Below, piece after piece: positions 12,823 through 24,704 of a stretch of DNA of 64,000 bases. This stretch comes from Eumeta japonica (taxonomy: Eukaryota; Arthropoda; Insecta; Lepidoptera; Psychidae). Where the stretch lies: assembly GCA_005406025.1 (NCBI GenBank), contig BGZK01000099.1, positions 372,001-436,000 on the forward strand, given 5' to 3'. Below the pieces are notes generated by a model. That model did not search any database. It was not told where the DNA came from and saw nothing but the letters and a program-made list of their open reading frames with translations. Numbering within the stretch: position 1 is the first letter of the stretch; each line of letters starts with the position of its first letter. The position numbers and the translations under genes were made by a program.

Positions 12823-14330
12823 TTAACCGACTTCAAAATTAAAAAGGAGGAGGTTCTTAATTCAACTGTTTTTTGTTTATGTTTGTTACCTTAGAACTTT
12901 CGACGTGGTGGACCGATTTTGATAATTCTTTCTTATTTGAAAGCTGATGCCCCGTGTGGTCCCATTTTTATTTGGTTCAGTTCTGACAATGTAATCCATG
13001 AGAAAATCATATGAATCTTAAATTTGCATTGAGTATGTGCGCGACAAATGGACGAATATCTCAATATCACGCCAACCTATTTCAAATGATTTTTTTTATT
13101 GGAAAGGGTGTACTTTAAGGGTAGTTTGATGAGAGTTTGGTTAGATTCTGATTATGGGATCCATGACAAAGTAACGGAACTCTTCAATTCTTTAGAGCAA
13201 ATTAACAATACTCGGCCGAATCTTCTATAGGCTATCCGGATATTTGAATCACCTACCATAACGTCGTTATGGTCAAGCAATTGTTGTAGTCGAATATGAT
13301 ATATGATATTTTTGAAGTCGGCGTCAGCCAAGGAAATACTACAATATACCTAGCAATAGACACCGACTCCAAAAATAACAATAATTGTAACTACATTATA
13401 TTATCGTAATAATTTGATTGACTTTTAAGTAGTCTCATATTTTTAATTTCATTTTACTTAGGAGAATTCAAAAAATAATTTGATCATTGTTTGTTATTCA
13501 TAGGTATGTGTTAAGTTAAATTTGAAGTGAGTAGGTACCTACCTACTTTATTGCGTGGTAAACACATAGATCGTACCTATATATTGATGAGTAGGAAAAG
13601 TAAGTTGATTATGAAGTTATAGAAGAATACGCAATTATTTTTTTACATTTTAGTGCATATTAATTTGTTTTGGAATAGGTTTTCTTTGGAAGTCGGTTTG
13701 TTTTTTGTTAAAATTTTTGTTTATTTGTTGATTTTTAGTGAATATGAAGTACACTAACTAATTTGTCTCAATATGGGTAGATTTACTAAAAGTGCCGTAC
13801 GTAAATAGCACCCTTACTGTAAGCCGTTAAGGAGTTACAGTGATGATCATAATGGACTACGATAATTACTTGACCATAACAAACGTTACGGTAGGTGATT
13901 CAAATATCCGGATAGCCTATAAAAGATTCGGCCGAGTATTGTTAATATGCTCCAAAGAATTGAATTGTTCTGTTACTTTGTCATGGATCTCATAATCAGA
14001 ACCTAACCAAATTCTCATCAAAATACTCTTGAAGTACATTCTTACTAATAAAAAAAATAATTATCGAAATTGGTTTACGTGAAATTGAGTTATTCGTCTA
14101 TTTGTCGCGCACATACTTAATACAACTCTAAGATTTATACGATTTTCTCATGGATACCATTGTCAGAACTGAACCAAATTAAAATGGGACTATACGGGAA
14201 GCACCAGCTTCCAAATAAAAAAAGAATTATCAAAACTGGTTCACCCAGTCAAAATTTCGGAGGTAACAAACATAAAAAAAATACAGTCGAATCGAGAACC
14301 TCCTCCTTTTTAAATTTTGAAATCGGTTAA
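12823..14330. mobile_element. 1.5-kb fold-back element with ~470-bp inverted arms
   Basis: The left arm 12823-13291 starts TTAACCGACTTCAAAATT, then AAAAAGGAGGAGGTTCTT. The right arm 13856-14330 is its inverted counterpart and ends TTTTGAAATCGGTTAA. Shared inner blocks include GTGCGCGACAAAT, ACTCGGCCGAATCTT and GGATATTTGAATCACCTACC. The ~560-bp centre has no long frame. TTAA at both outer edges with CCGA...TCGG termini would be compatible with a piggyBac-type target duplication, but TTAA could also be the element's own end. The AACCGACTTC...GGAGGAGGTTCT end is one I know as common in Lepidoptera. Not autonomous as it stands. Confidence 0.8.
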
Positions 14331-14659
14331 AAATTTGATAAGCACTCGGATGGTAAAGTTCCATACAAAATTTTGTTTTCTGCCACGGATACTTCATTAT
14401 CGTTGCCGTATCGTGCCAGTCTCAAAATGAAATGAAAATTCAAAACATCTTTATTTTGTACGTTATAACACTTGACATACGTCATAACATTTAAACAAGT
14501 TACAGTTTTTTAATATTACCTCTTTTTCACTTACCACTCGTTGGTAAGGCGGTTAGCCCTCAAGAAGAACGAGCGAGAAACTTAGAATAAGCTCTTTTCC
14601 AACTAATTATATAGAAATCAGTCATTTATAAAACTATTGCAAGAAAAGCACACCTGTAG
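14331..14659. other. No recognised feature
   Basis: AT-rich sequence between two mobile elements; no supported frame. Confidence 0.5.
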
Positions 14660-15172
14660 AAAAAAATTGGTTGCCTGTAAAGTCGGTATACGGGCGAAAG
14701 TTTTACGTGACAACGACTTTGAGTGGTAAAATCATTTTAATGTGAATATTCGTTCGTATAGTAGGAAGAAGGATGAAATAATAGTAACAATTTAAAACAT
14801 TTATTTATACAAAGAATTATATTTAAAACATTAATTTATACAAAGAATCTCGCACTGAATTTCATATTAACAAAATTTTATTTTACCTTTACACATACAT
14901 ACGTATTTATATACAAATATACATACAATAACTTGCAATACATTTGCGTCTCTGTCTCTCTGCTCTTAGCGGGCTAACTGTGCTCGAGTGGAAGGGACGC
15001 GTGCCTTTCACTTTTATGTCTGTCTCTCTCTCTTAGGCGGGCTAACCATGCCCGAGTGGAAGGGACGCGTGCCTCTCACTGCTCTCATTGTGAGCGCATA
15101 ACGTGAGCGGAGCGTAACGTTTCTTGAAGTGTCACCCGGCAACCAATTTATAAGACGTTGTCACGTCAAAAT
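14660..15172. mobile_element. ~510-bp element with inverted ends and internal tandem duplications
   Basis: The left end has AAATTGGTTGCCTGTAAAG followed by ACGTGACAACG. The right end has the inverted motifs CCCGGCAACCAATTT and CGTTGTCACGTCAAA. Inside are two tandem copies of a ~35-bp unit (TTTAAAACATTTATTTATAC, about 14788-14850). There are also two copies of a ~63-bp GC-rich unit (14948-15011 and 15018-15080), each containing GAGTGGAAGGGACGCGTGCC. No coding frame. It looks like a non-autonomous DNA element; the superfamily is unknown. Confidence 0.5.
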
Positions 15173-15223
15173 GATCTCATTGTGTCCCTTTATCCTTTAA
15201 ATATTTAGAAATTGTATAATAAG

Positions 15224-15272
15224 TAAACAAACATTTTGCACAAAATACCCTTTTGTGCAAAATGTTTGTTTA
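15224..15272. repeat. Perfect short-loop hairpin, 22-bp arms
   Basis: TAAACAAACATTTTGCACAA... (15224-15245) is exactly inverted at 15251-15272 across the 5-nt loop TACCC. The hairpin is bracketed by direct copies of TAATAAGTA (just left of and overlapping the left arm, and again around 15272-15280), as expected if a replication fork switched template and returned. Confidence 0.85.
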
Positions 15273-15587
15273 ATAAGTACTTTAGATTTGGATAAAAGTA
15301 AATTTTGTATATCCTCAGGAACCTTATTGAATATGTGCACACCTATTTCGTATTCAGGATCTAATCATCTACTTTCTTCATTAACGCCGCTACTATTTCC
15401 CTTATAACTTGCAAACAATCGTAAAATATCAAAATAGCATTATAACTTGTTTGTAATTAATTACCAAATGACGATACACACACACAATAGGCCGTTCGTG
15501 TCACTTGACTGCTTTTCCCTCCGCCTACTTTAAAGAAAACTGTTGATTTTTCATTACAAGTGCAATTCATATGCAGTAGAATGCAAG

Positions 15588-15745
15588 AAATCCTGCCGCC
15601 CTGAATTGTCCGCGAACGATGCAATGCGCAGGTTCAGCGCTCCCCGACCCCTCTTTCTTCGCCCCCGTTTTTCTATTTTACGGCATTGCGACGCTTTCGT
15701 GTCTATTTTCGCAGCGGCAGAGTTTCGTGCGTTGTACTGTATCCG
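15588..15745. mobile_element. Partial second copy of the 6809-7004 MITE family
   Basis: In the opposite orientation to the 6.9-kb copy it shares CTCCCCGACC, CATTGCGACGCTTTCGTG and GCGGCAGAGTTTCGTGCG. The left inverted repeat is mostly lost. Translating both copies in the matching frame gives similar peptides (SAND-M-R, CDAFV, AAEFRALY). This follows from DNA homology and is not by itself proof of coding. Confidence 0.6.
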
Positions 15746-17374
15746 TTGTATTTACTTCGCTATTCATTTTTTGTTTTAAATACGCACACCTACCAGACAA
15801 GTTACTGGTACGAGATCCGACTGTGAGATTTCTACGTCTAACTGTTTTTTAAGCAAAATAAAATTTTCATGGATAATTTTTAATAGAAGGATACGTTTCT
15901 GCCGGGTTTTTAATAACAATATGGCCGCAAGTACTTTTAATAACAAAAATTTTATTAAATATTTTTTTAAACAATTTCGTGCACTTGTTTTCGAGATGAA
16001 TTTATAATCCATGTCAAAGAGAAACATATAAAGAGGTTAAAAAATTTGGGTTCCCTTGTCTCATTTGGCCGAAATTTATTAGCAACAAGGTGTCAACAAT
16101 TCGATACCCATTATGTAAAAATTTAAAAAGTTGGATTGCCAGTTGCAATTCATCTATTTAAGTTTTTTTTTACATATTTCTCTTTAAAATAAATTATTTT
16201 TCATTTTGAAAACAAATGAACGAAATAGTTTAGATAAATTTGATTAACAAAATTTTAATTGAACGTAGTTGCATCCATATTACAATTAGCAACCCGATAG
16301 AAACTTGTTCCCCTATCGATTATTATCTGTAAAAAACTGTATTTTCATTAAAAACAGACAGACGTATATATCACGCAATCCGATCTTAGACTATAATAGA
16401 TATAGACATATTCTATCTGTTGACCCATTGTAAAATTTTGCTGATCAAGCAATAATTTTGCTGCGCAATTATTTATTAAGCAGATGCATAATAATTCAAG
16501 CTGACTGCAAATCGGCTAATTTGTTGACAATATTAAGTTTGTTGGCAAAACAAGGGCTGCCAGCCTCGTTTTTATTTAATCAAAATATTTGTATGCAAAC
16601 AGCAGACTTTTGATGTTAACCAAATTAATTATTGACAAACCATTTAATTGCGTCTCCTTTCTGCTAACTTTAGTTTCTATTACATCATATGAGCGATTGC
16701 TGCTGCAGGATTTGTTCAAATTTAGCTATGCACATAAAACTACAAGGCAATGAAAATTGAATAAAGTAGTATAATTTATTTAATATATAATTTTGGTTAG
16801 GGTAAACGATACAAAATAAATCTAGTGCTTGTAAATCAATGATTTTGATTTAATGTTAATTCTATAACAAGTTGTTAGTATTGTAATTAGCTAAAATTAT
16901 AATAACAATTCCAGGCACATAACAGTATTTGTATTAAGTATTGACACGATATAAACAATTGTTGAGCTGTTTTACGAACTTTGACATTACGGATGTGCTG
17001 TCGAAGAGGAAACTCAGATATGACATAATGTAGATGCGTAGTCGACAAGATGTATACACGACACCAGCATCGATACATAGACAAGAGAAAAAAAGGTCAT
17101 CAAACGAACTACAAGGATGAATATCAGCTGTCATTACTGTCTAGGCGACCACAGAGCAGGTTTCATCGTGAAAAACCATAAAGACGTTACTATGAGAGAC
17201 CGCAGGTTAAATTTTATCATTAAGAAAATACGGTTAAAGAATTCGGCCACGGCTATCCGATGTATGATTTTCATTTTTGTGTTTGAACAAATGTATAACC
17301 TTTGATAACGTTGTTGAATCAACATGCCATAGCTAATAATGAGAAAAAGTAGCTCCTTTATTCATTTAAATTGA
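15746..17374. other. AT-rich stretch, no recognised gene
   Basis: Repeated TTTTAATAACAA motifs occur around 15876-15960. Other open frames (for example around 16887-17325) overlap on both strands and have no family resemblance. Confidence 0.5.
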
Positions 17375-17425
17375 CCAAGCGCGTGTCGAGACACGCGTAA
17401 AGGAGGGTTCCGTATATGTTCCGTT
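17375..17425 (-). repeat. Tail fragment of the dispersed repeat, minus strand
   Basis: Read on the minus strand this gives ACGGAACCCTCC, then ACGCGTGTCTCGACACGCGC, then TTGGTCAA. This matches the conserved end of the repeat seen at 1-868. The element body would extend to the right but cannot be followed confidently. The central CGCGTGTC-GA-GACACGCG is an 18-bp palindrome. Confidence 0.5.
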
Positions 17426-18461
17426 AAATGGACTCGTGATAAAATTGTGCTAATATATTTTTACTACGTTCTCCTGCGTCTTTCTCACAGATTTTTTTTA
17501 TAAGCCCCCCAACGAAATTATAATAACCTAACTGCTACTATTTAAAATTTTTAACTTAATATTGTAATACGTATACAATTTCTGTGACGATTTATTTAGT
17601 ATTTATTTGCGGAATTTTATGCACGGCTAGATGGAAAAGTATAAGTTTATTCAGACAAACATAAAGAAACACCAGAAAGTCTTATCTGTTTCGAATATTA
17701 AGAAAAATTGCGAAAGTTTAGACATTGAATATTACACAATAGCCTTTTTTTAACAAGATATCTATAAATACTTTATTTTGTACAAAAAACCTTCCTATCT
17801 AAAATGATAATATATTATATAATAAACTTTGTGTATGAAAGTCCTTAATTTGGTATAAAATTTTGATTGATTGTTCCCGGCGATTACGTGATCAAATATA
17901 CTAACGAATATCATACACAAATTATAGGAATTAAGAATGTCATATGTCACAATATTGCGAAGTGTCACGTTACCGAAATAATTTGAGAGGAAGGCTCATA
18001 TTATGTTATATTTCAGAATATAATCTACCTTTACGCAAAATCTGACCACAACCTATTTTTCGTTTCGGTGGTTAGATCGGTCAAACGAACAGAAAAAAAA
18101 TTACATATATATGTATTCATCATAATTATTTTAATTACGAATAATTACTATATCACAAACAATATTTTCTAATTATGCAAACGAAGGTGAAGCCTTAGGC
18201 AAAATTCAGTATATTTATACGTCTGTGTCACTGGTAGCGTGTAGTAGAAACTGTTAGCCATTAGCTTGGTACTTAAGAAACGTGATCTTGAGTCCACGGC
18301 AAGCTTGCATTTGAGTGCATTTCCAGCACACTTGCATATCGAAATATCAATTTATCACTTGAATTAAAGACGAATGAAAACATCTTGAAAATGGCGGACG
18401 TAGGAGGCTTACAAGGATTTACAATGATATAGAAGTATACGAGTTCGATGGCACCGTACGG
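17426..18461. other. AT-rich stretch, no recognised gene
   Basis: No supported frame or repeat boundary. The last part (about 18440-18462, ACCGTACGGGACCC) may be a scrap of the dispersed repeat. Confidence 0.45.
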
Positions 18462-18505
18462 GACCCTTCGAGGTCTATGGAATAATCCATAGACCTCGAA
18501 GGGTC
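18462..18505. repeat. Perfect hairpin 1 of a three-hairpin cluster, 20-bp arms, 4-nt loop
   Basis: GACCCTTCGAGGTCTATGGA (18462-18481) is exactly inverted at 18486-18505 with loop ATAA. Confidence 0.9.
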
Positions 18506-18508
18506 TTA

Positions 18509-18542
18509 TTTTACCTTTTTTGTATAAACAAAAAAGGTAAAA
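18509..18542. repeat. Perfect hairpin 2, 15-bp arms, 4-nt loop
   Basis: TTTTACCTTTTTTGT (18509-18523) is exactly inverted at 18528-18542 with loop ATAA. It starts 4 nt after hairpin 1 ends and has the same loop sequence. Confidence 0.9.
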
Positions 18543-18652
18543 AAAAAACGATTCTTATTCAACGTAAGTGACGCGTTCATGTTGAAAATCGAAACGAGTT
18601 CGTCATCGATTCGGAAGTGTCTACTTCTTAGTGAGAAGATTCGTGCTTTGCA

Positions 18653-18698
18653 GTGTGACGTCATATGATTATCTTGTATAATTCATATGACGTCACAC
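18653..18698. repeat. Perfect hairpin 3, 16-bp arms, 14-nt loop, with two CRE palindromes
   Basis: GTGTGACGTCATATGA (18653-18668) is exactly inverted at 18683-18698. Each arm contains a complete TGACGTCA, the palindromic CREB/ATF site. Confidence 0.9.
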
Positions 18699-19407
18699 GT
18701 ATGCTGTATGCCTGCTGTATCGAAATGAAGTATGAAAGGTTCGGGTACAAAATAGTTCCGTTATCGTTCTCAATGAACTGCCTGCCGTGCTGGCAGACCT
18801 GAAAAGGCTCGATTAACGGGACTGGCCGTGAAAACGCAAGTAATAAAAGCGATGACGAGCAAAATAAATTGTTGATTTAACCGTCATCGGCAACGAAACC
18901 CACAGATCTTGTTGAAGAACATGTCTCTCTGTGTCAGCTAAGTTAATTACGAAAAGAATGTAAATGCTGATTAAAAACAACCCACAAAAAACGATGGAAA
19001 TTAAATGCGGTCATAAAAAAATAAATAAAAAAAAGTTAAATACAGTACTAGAGGAAGTCTAACGACACATTCACACAACACTGTGCTTTTGAGTAACAAC
19101 AATGCTAATTGGCCAAGACAGAAGGATGCTAGTCAAATACCAAAACACCACAAAGAATTATAACAACATAATAATTCCCATAAACGCATCAGTTGTTGTA
19201 TACAGCAGTATTAAAAGGAGTAAATTTGATATGAAATGGACCAGTCTTAAAAGAAATAAAAGATAGATGAAAATTATTATACTTTTTAGTAGATTTCATA
19301 AAAATCTAACTATTGTATTTGTCCTTATGACGCAACTTTTGAAAATTTTGCTGTTTTTTAACTTAACTCGACGAGTTGTATATGTTTCAAAAGTTTATGT
19401 ATGAATG

Positions 19408-19412
<5 letters not shown>
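18699..19412. other. No recognised gene
   Basis: AT-rich sequence with A-rich runs (around 19010-19040); no supported exon or repeat landmark. Confidence 0.5.

Positions 19413-19451
<39 letters not shown>
19413..19451. repeat. (CA)n microsatellite
   Basis: An uninterrupted run of about 19 CA units. The sequence after it (about 19500-19600, with GAGCCAAATCGGTGGACTAG) resembles the Lepidoptera repeats that follow such tracts. Confidence 0.95.
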
Positions 19452-19452
<1 letters not shown>

Positions 19453-21632
19453 GATATAACGATTGCTTGTCAGCACGATAGCGTCTACAATTCTTTATAA
19501 ATCTTAATGAAACTCAACATGCATGTTCTGTGGATGATTATAAAGGTCAAGTTTGAATTTGAGCCAAATCGGTGGACTAGTTTAGAAATCACAGCATATT
19601 AAAATTTTGAAAATTCTAATATTACATATTTTTACTGCTTATCTTTCAAATAACTTTTGAATACATCCAGAATATTTTTTTCTGTAAAATGGACCTTAAA
19701 TCAGAGAATGTAAGCTTTAATTTACTCATTTATTTGTATTTTTAGACCAAAAAAATATCTGTTCTGTGATCATTTCAATGAAATTTTACTTTTGCAGTCG
19801 TTAAAAAAAATTAACTAATTATTTAATTAAATTAAATAATTATTTGACATAAGTCGAATTTAAAACAGGCCACTTGCCTTGGAGAGTACTTTGAACCGGC
19901 GATCTCAAAATTTTACCACCTCAATGACGACAGCGATCGTTAGCGTGAACTAGCGTGAAATTCTTTAGGTTGAGATCCCTCAATCGGTAATAAGATCGTG
20001 GGACGATGTGCGTACGATGCGGTTGCGGACACCTGTCGCCAAGAAAAAAAATCTTATATTTCATCATTCTCATAATCAAGTCCTAAGATCTGAGCGACGT
20101 CGAACTTCCTTAGATCATTTCGGAATATGGCATTTTAAAACAAAATTATAATTATAGATATGTGAATATTTGAAACTATGCAGTTACATGGGTTGTGATA
20201 ATTAATCAATTACTCGTGTCCGTACATGAACCGGGTTACAAAAGTTCAACCTCTGTTATAAATACCGCCTCTAACATTATCTAAATAAACGGATATCACT
20301 ACATTAGACCCTAAATATGTTAAGGTCATTAACATGTTATCTATGTTGTTGTAGTTTGGTTGTTGTCGTCATATGTTTAAAACAGTTAAAAATTGTGCTA
20401 CTTTTAATAGTCTATCTTGCTATTTTCATTGGCTTATCTTATTGTTTTTAATAGCTTATTTTTCCATTTTATAAGCTTATCTTGTTTACAGCCCGGCGTT
20501 GTATGAAACAGGGAGCAATTATTGTATAAGACAGGTTTTCTATTTTTTTTTTAAATACATACTTTCATGAAGGTAAAAGACTCTATTCAGGATTTAAGTG
20601 TAATCAGACTGCAGCATCCGCGCAAATCTGTGTGATAAGTCTAATGTATAATTTTTCTCGCATTATAATAAGCAAAAGGTCAAATTATTTCACTGGTAAT
20701 GGATGAGGGCATATGGCCGTACCTATTACTGATAAAAGCGATTAGGACGTATAGGCAAACAGATACGAAATGCCACCATGATGGTACCTTATTGGGTATT
20801 TTAGGTACGGAACCCTAGGATGGTGGGGCCGGTCGAAAAAAAGGTCCATTTCTCATAAACATTAATAATTTTTTGATTATTTTTTTACCACTGAAATATT
20901 TTAATGCAAGTGTAGAAAAAAAAAGTTTTCTTTATTCCAGTATATTAAGAAACCGATAGAGCAAAATCATAGTCACATTTAATTTCTTTTGAATATTAAA
21001 TATATATCAGTCCTTGGGTCAGTTATTAGAAGTAAAAAATATTTTTTTTAGATATTCAAAGCATTTGCAACATTAAAATTAAAAATTTCGTAATTTGTAT
21101 ATGAAAATTAATAGTCTACTTTTCACATTTATCGGCACTCCGCGCAATGTGCAAATATTACAATTTTCATATTAATAAAATAATTTTAATAAAAATTATA
21201 TTCAGCGCAGTCCAAGAACTTTACGTAGATACGTATTACATACAACATTTAACTAGGGCTGAGGATGCACAATTTTAAGGTGTATATGTTATTTACTCAT
21301 GTATATAAAATGTTTTGGCATACATATACACATACATATATACCATGTAAATACATTTGTATATGTGAACATAGGGCACTGTGCGCGCTCCAGTAGGTAA
21401 GCTATAATGTTAAAACATCCGAAAATTTGCATGTCGGTGACGCGAACTTATAAGTTTTTACCCGTGCAAAAATCACACAACGTAACTAAAGAAATTTACA
21501 CATCAAAAATTAATTATGAAATTATGTCTACTACTTAGGTTATTATGTTTCTACAAAGACTTCTTTTTTTAGTTGTATAAAATATATTTCTGTATGAAAA
21601 TATTAATATATTTTATACTCCCTTTTTACTGC

Positions 21633-21635
<3 letters not shown>
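19452..21635. other. AT-rich stretch with one dispersed-repeat tail
   Basis: No gene recognised. A tail-like piece (TACGGAACCCTAGGATGG then GGGCCGGTC) lies at 20803-20837 on the + strand. The 19870-20060 part is more GC-rich but has no continuous frame. Confidence 0.45.

Positions 21636-21697
<62 letters not shown>
21636..21697. repeat. (TA)n microsatellite, about 62 bp
   Basis: A pure TA run of about 31 units, likely polymorphic and able to extrude as a cruciform. Confidence 0.95.
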
Positions 21698-21700
<3 letters not shown>

Positions 21701-23217
21701 TACACCCTAAAAAGAATGTAAACACATAATCCTCCTTCACTTTCACAGTCGAGTATGAAAGTCGAACTCAACTACCGTGGCAGTAATCGAGATAATAATA
21801 TCATCCGGATCAATATCGTACCCCGTTTGATCTAATCTAATCCGCTTTAAGAGAGCCCTTTGGCTGTGTTATCGCGTTATTAACCTGGCTGGATATAGCA
21901 ATATAACAACTGCGGTCATGTAAACACATATCAAGTTCAAGGCTGGACGTACAGTAATAGAAGATTGTCTTATATCAAATGATATTGGCTTATATTAATT
22001 TTCGTATGCTTTTTTATTGTTATTTTATTAGTTTAAACTAATGCAATTTAATGCGAACTAAAATATCGTAGGTGGTTGGTCGGTCAGCTGTGAATTTGTC
22101 ACATTTATGTCTTGTTAATTCTGAAGCGTATAAGGTATGTTGGAGAGTAGAATTAGAGGTCCAGTCCAAAACTCTTTACTTTTTCGTACATTCGTGGTTT
22201 CAAAGCCTTGTTTCTTTTCCCGGAATCGGTCGAAGTGTGATCTGATAATGACTGTGATCATCATTTCAACCAGATCACTACAGGGATCAAATTTATTTTA
22301 ATAAAATGGCCCAAATTAAATATTTTATTTTATTTGTAACATTGATGCAGTCCACTATGTGAAATAGAAAGATCTAAAGAGGCTACGACTGGGTAGTGGG
22401 GCGATCATAGATCTGACAGAACTTTCACCCGGTGTGGTGACCTGGTCACCGCTTAAAGCTTTTGAGAGAAGTTTGGATTAATGTACTTAGTTATATATAG
22501 CTAGCTTTTAGTGTATGAGTTAGTATGCCAGCCATGCCTTTGCAGATAGCTTATGATTTCATATAAATGGAATTTATTTTTAAAGGCTAACTTATCTTCT
22601 TGAAGCTAATTTTGATGAGATAAAATCTATATGTCGCCCCGAGCTACGTTCAAGTTACGTATGAAAACTTCATGAAAATTCAGCTGGTAGTTTTGAAGAC
22701 AAGTGTATTCAAACAGATATAGTTTTATAAATGGTCTTATTGTATTCTGTTACACACCCTACGCCATTAGCAATCAATTTCTGGTAATATTGACAATGTA
22801 GAGACACGACGAGTATGTACTACTTGGGCAACTAAGTCGAGTTTTTGTAAAGTTATTTGTTTTTATTTCCAACGCTAAATATATACATAAGTAGTATACA
22901 TATACAACATAATATAGGACATATACATACGTATTTTGTTTATGTAGTGCTGTTTGCAGTCTGTGTCACATGGTGCCTTTGATTTTATAATCAAATGGCA
23001 TACCAACAATCTAATTATCTCAAAATTTCACGCTAACGTTTGACGTTAAGGAAAAAAACTGAAAAACGGTTGACCCTACAGGATATCCCCAAAACTACTC
23101 TTTTAATATTTATCGTTGTGTTTTTGGCTCGCCGAGTTCAAAAATATAGTCGCCTATATGTCTCAGGTTTTCAAGCTTAATAATTGGCAAGACTGATGAC
23201 TGCGCAGGCTCAAACAA
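21698..23217. other. No recognised gene
   Basis: No supported exon. A 15-bp palindrome, GGTGACC-T-GGTCACC, lies at 22436-22450. Confidence 0.45.
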
Positions 23218-23300
23218 ACACACACACACACACTCACACACACTCTCACACACACACACACACATACACACACACGCGCGCGCGCGTGCGCGCGCACGCA
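23218..23300. repeat. Compound (CA)n-(CG)n alternating purine-pyrimidine tract
   Basis: A CA run with small interruptions (23218-23274) passes directly into CGCGCGCGCGTGCGCGCGCA (to about 23297). The run alternates pyrimidine and purine for most of its length, the pattern that favours Z-DNA. Arg/Ala/Cys/Val-rich frames over it are artefacts. Confidence 0.9.
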
Positions 23301-23823
23301 TACGCAACGAACATCCCTTTTTTTAATTTTGTTAGGGGAAGTCAAAAACTCACTAGCTGGTTTACTACGGATAAAATAAAGCAATAATCGTTTGGTTGTT
23401 AGCACGGAAGTCGCTTTGCTTCAAGTCGCTACTACGATGGTACCTACTTTGACAGCGCCATTTGAAAAGCTTGACTTTAAGATTGTTTTTCGATAAAATA
23501 TTTTCAATAGGGCGTGGAGTAATTAACATCTTACATACTTATGACATAAGGTAGCTTACCCTCGGTATGATATTAATTGTAATGGTGTTTTCGTTTTACT
23601 TTGCATTCCTATTTAATTTTGTTAAAATACCTTTTAAATTGTATTAATCGTATATAATAAATTACATTTCTATTGGTGTTATTAGTTTGTGTTTCTTAAT
23701 CCTTATAGTATTCTAATCTATACTCAAACTGTCAAAGGCTCAAGTTTTATGGAAATATGCAAACTTAATACTAACTTTAAAAATTTTAAAATATCTAAAA
23801 AATAAAATTAATTAATTCCTGAT

Positions 23824-24704
23824 AATGATAATTAGACGCCTGCTTGCAACGTGCATTAACATGCAACATGCAAACCGCCGCTGACCCTCGAATCTGTTTT
23901 TTCACTATAATCCCTATTCAACGTTGAATATTAATTCGACAATAATGACAGATATCGAACACCTAAGCAAGTGTTCATTGTTTATTTATCTCAGTCCGCT
24001 AATCGTTATATTGTTCATTCTACGTACGCTTCATGCCAACCAGGCACATCCTCAGGAAAATGCAGACAGTCACATCCACCAGGACATAAGGAGTGTTAAA
24101 AACAACCGACAAATGCGGGCCCAACCTCCTTCTGTGACAAGCAATCATGTATTACGTCAATTACATCAAAGGGTGACAAAAGTACCTCTACTGGCAATCC
24201 CAGACCATCACCAATAAACATGCCTGTCAATTGTCACAGACTAACCACCACCAACCATTATCCAAATAGTTACAGGCAAGCGTCTAACAATGGCGACTTA
24301 TAAATATTAATTTGGTCACTGAGCGTATTATTATTATCTTAATGTTTTAAAATTTCCAAAGATTTCAAAACATTTAAACGTAACCCCTTCTCACATACGT
24401 GCAAATCATCGAGCTTGTGATCGCTATTGAGTATATCGCTAAACATTTAATAGAAACCGGCTATAAACACAATAACAATCACAAGTTCTAAGGACTAAGA
24501 TAAATAAACAATGAACACTTGCTTAGGTGTTCGATATTTGTCTATCCTCTCGAATTAATATTAAATTCGTTGGATAGAGATTCGTAGTGGAGAGGCAGAT
24601 TCGAGGGTCAGCGGTGGGTTGCATGCTGCATGTTAATGCATGTTGCGGGCAAGCGTCTACTATGGATTTCCGCGAATTAACACCTCACACAATAGAATGA
24701 TAAT
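23824..24704. mobile_element. Fold-back element (~860 bp) with possible 9-bp target duplication AATGATAAT
   Basis: The left end (TAGACGCCTGCTTGCAAC..., GCATTAACATGCAACATGC, CGCTGACCCTCGAATCTG, AACACCTAAGCAAGTGTTC) recurs inverted at 24490-24665 (GAACACTTGCTTAGGTGTTC, CAGATTCGAGGGTCAGCG, GCAAGCGTCTAC). AATGATAAT flanks both sides (23824-23832 and 24696-24704). The centre holds an open + frame of 97 codons with no recognisable domain. A shorter relative lies at 36279-36568. Confidence 0.7.

Noticed and set aside
23110..23405. Cys/Val/Arg-rich and His/Thr-rich frames on both strands
   Set aside because: They are caused by the CA/CG microsatellite, which is open in several frames.
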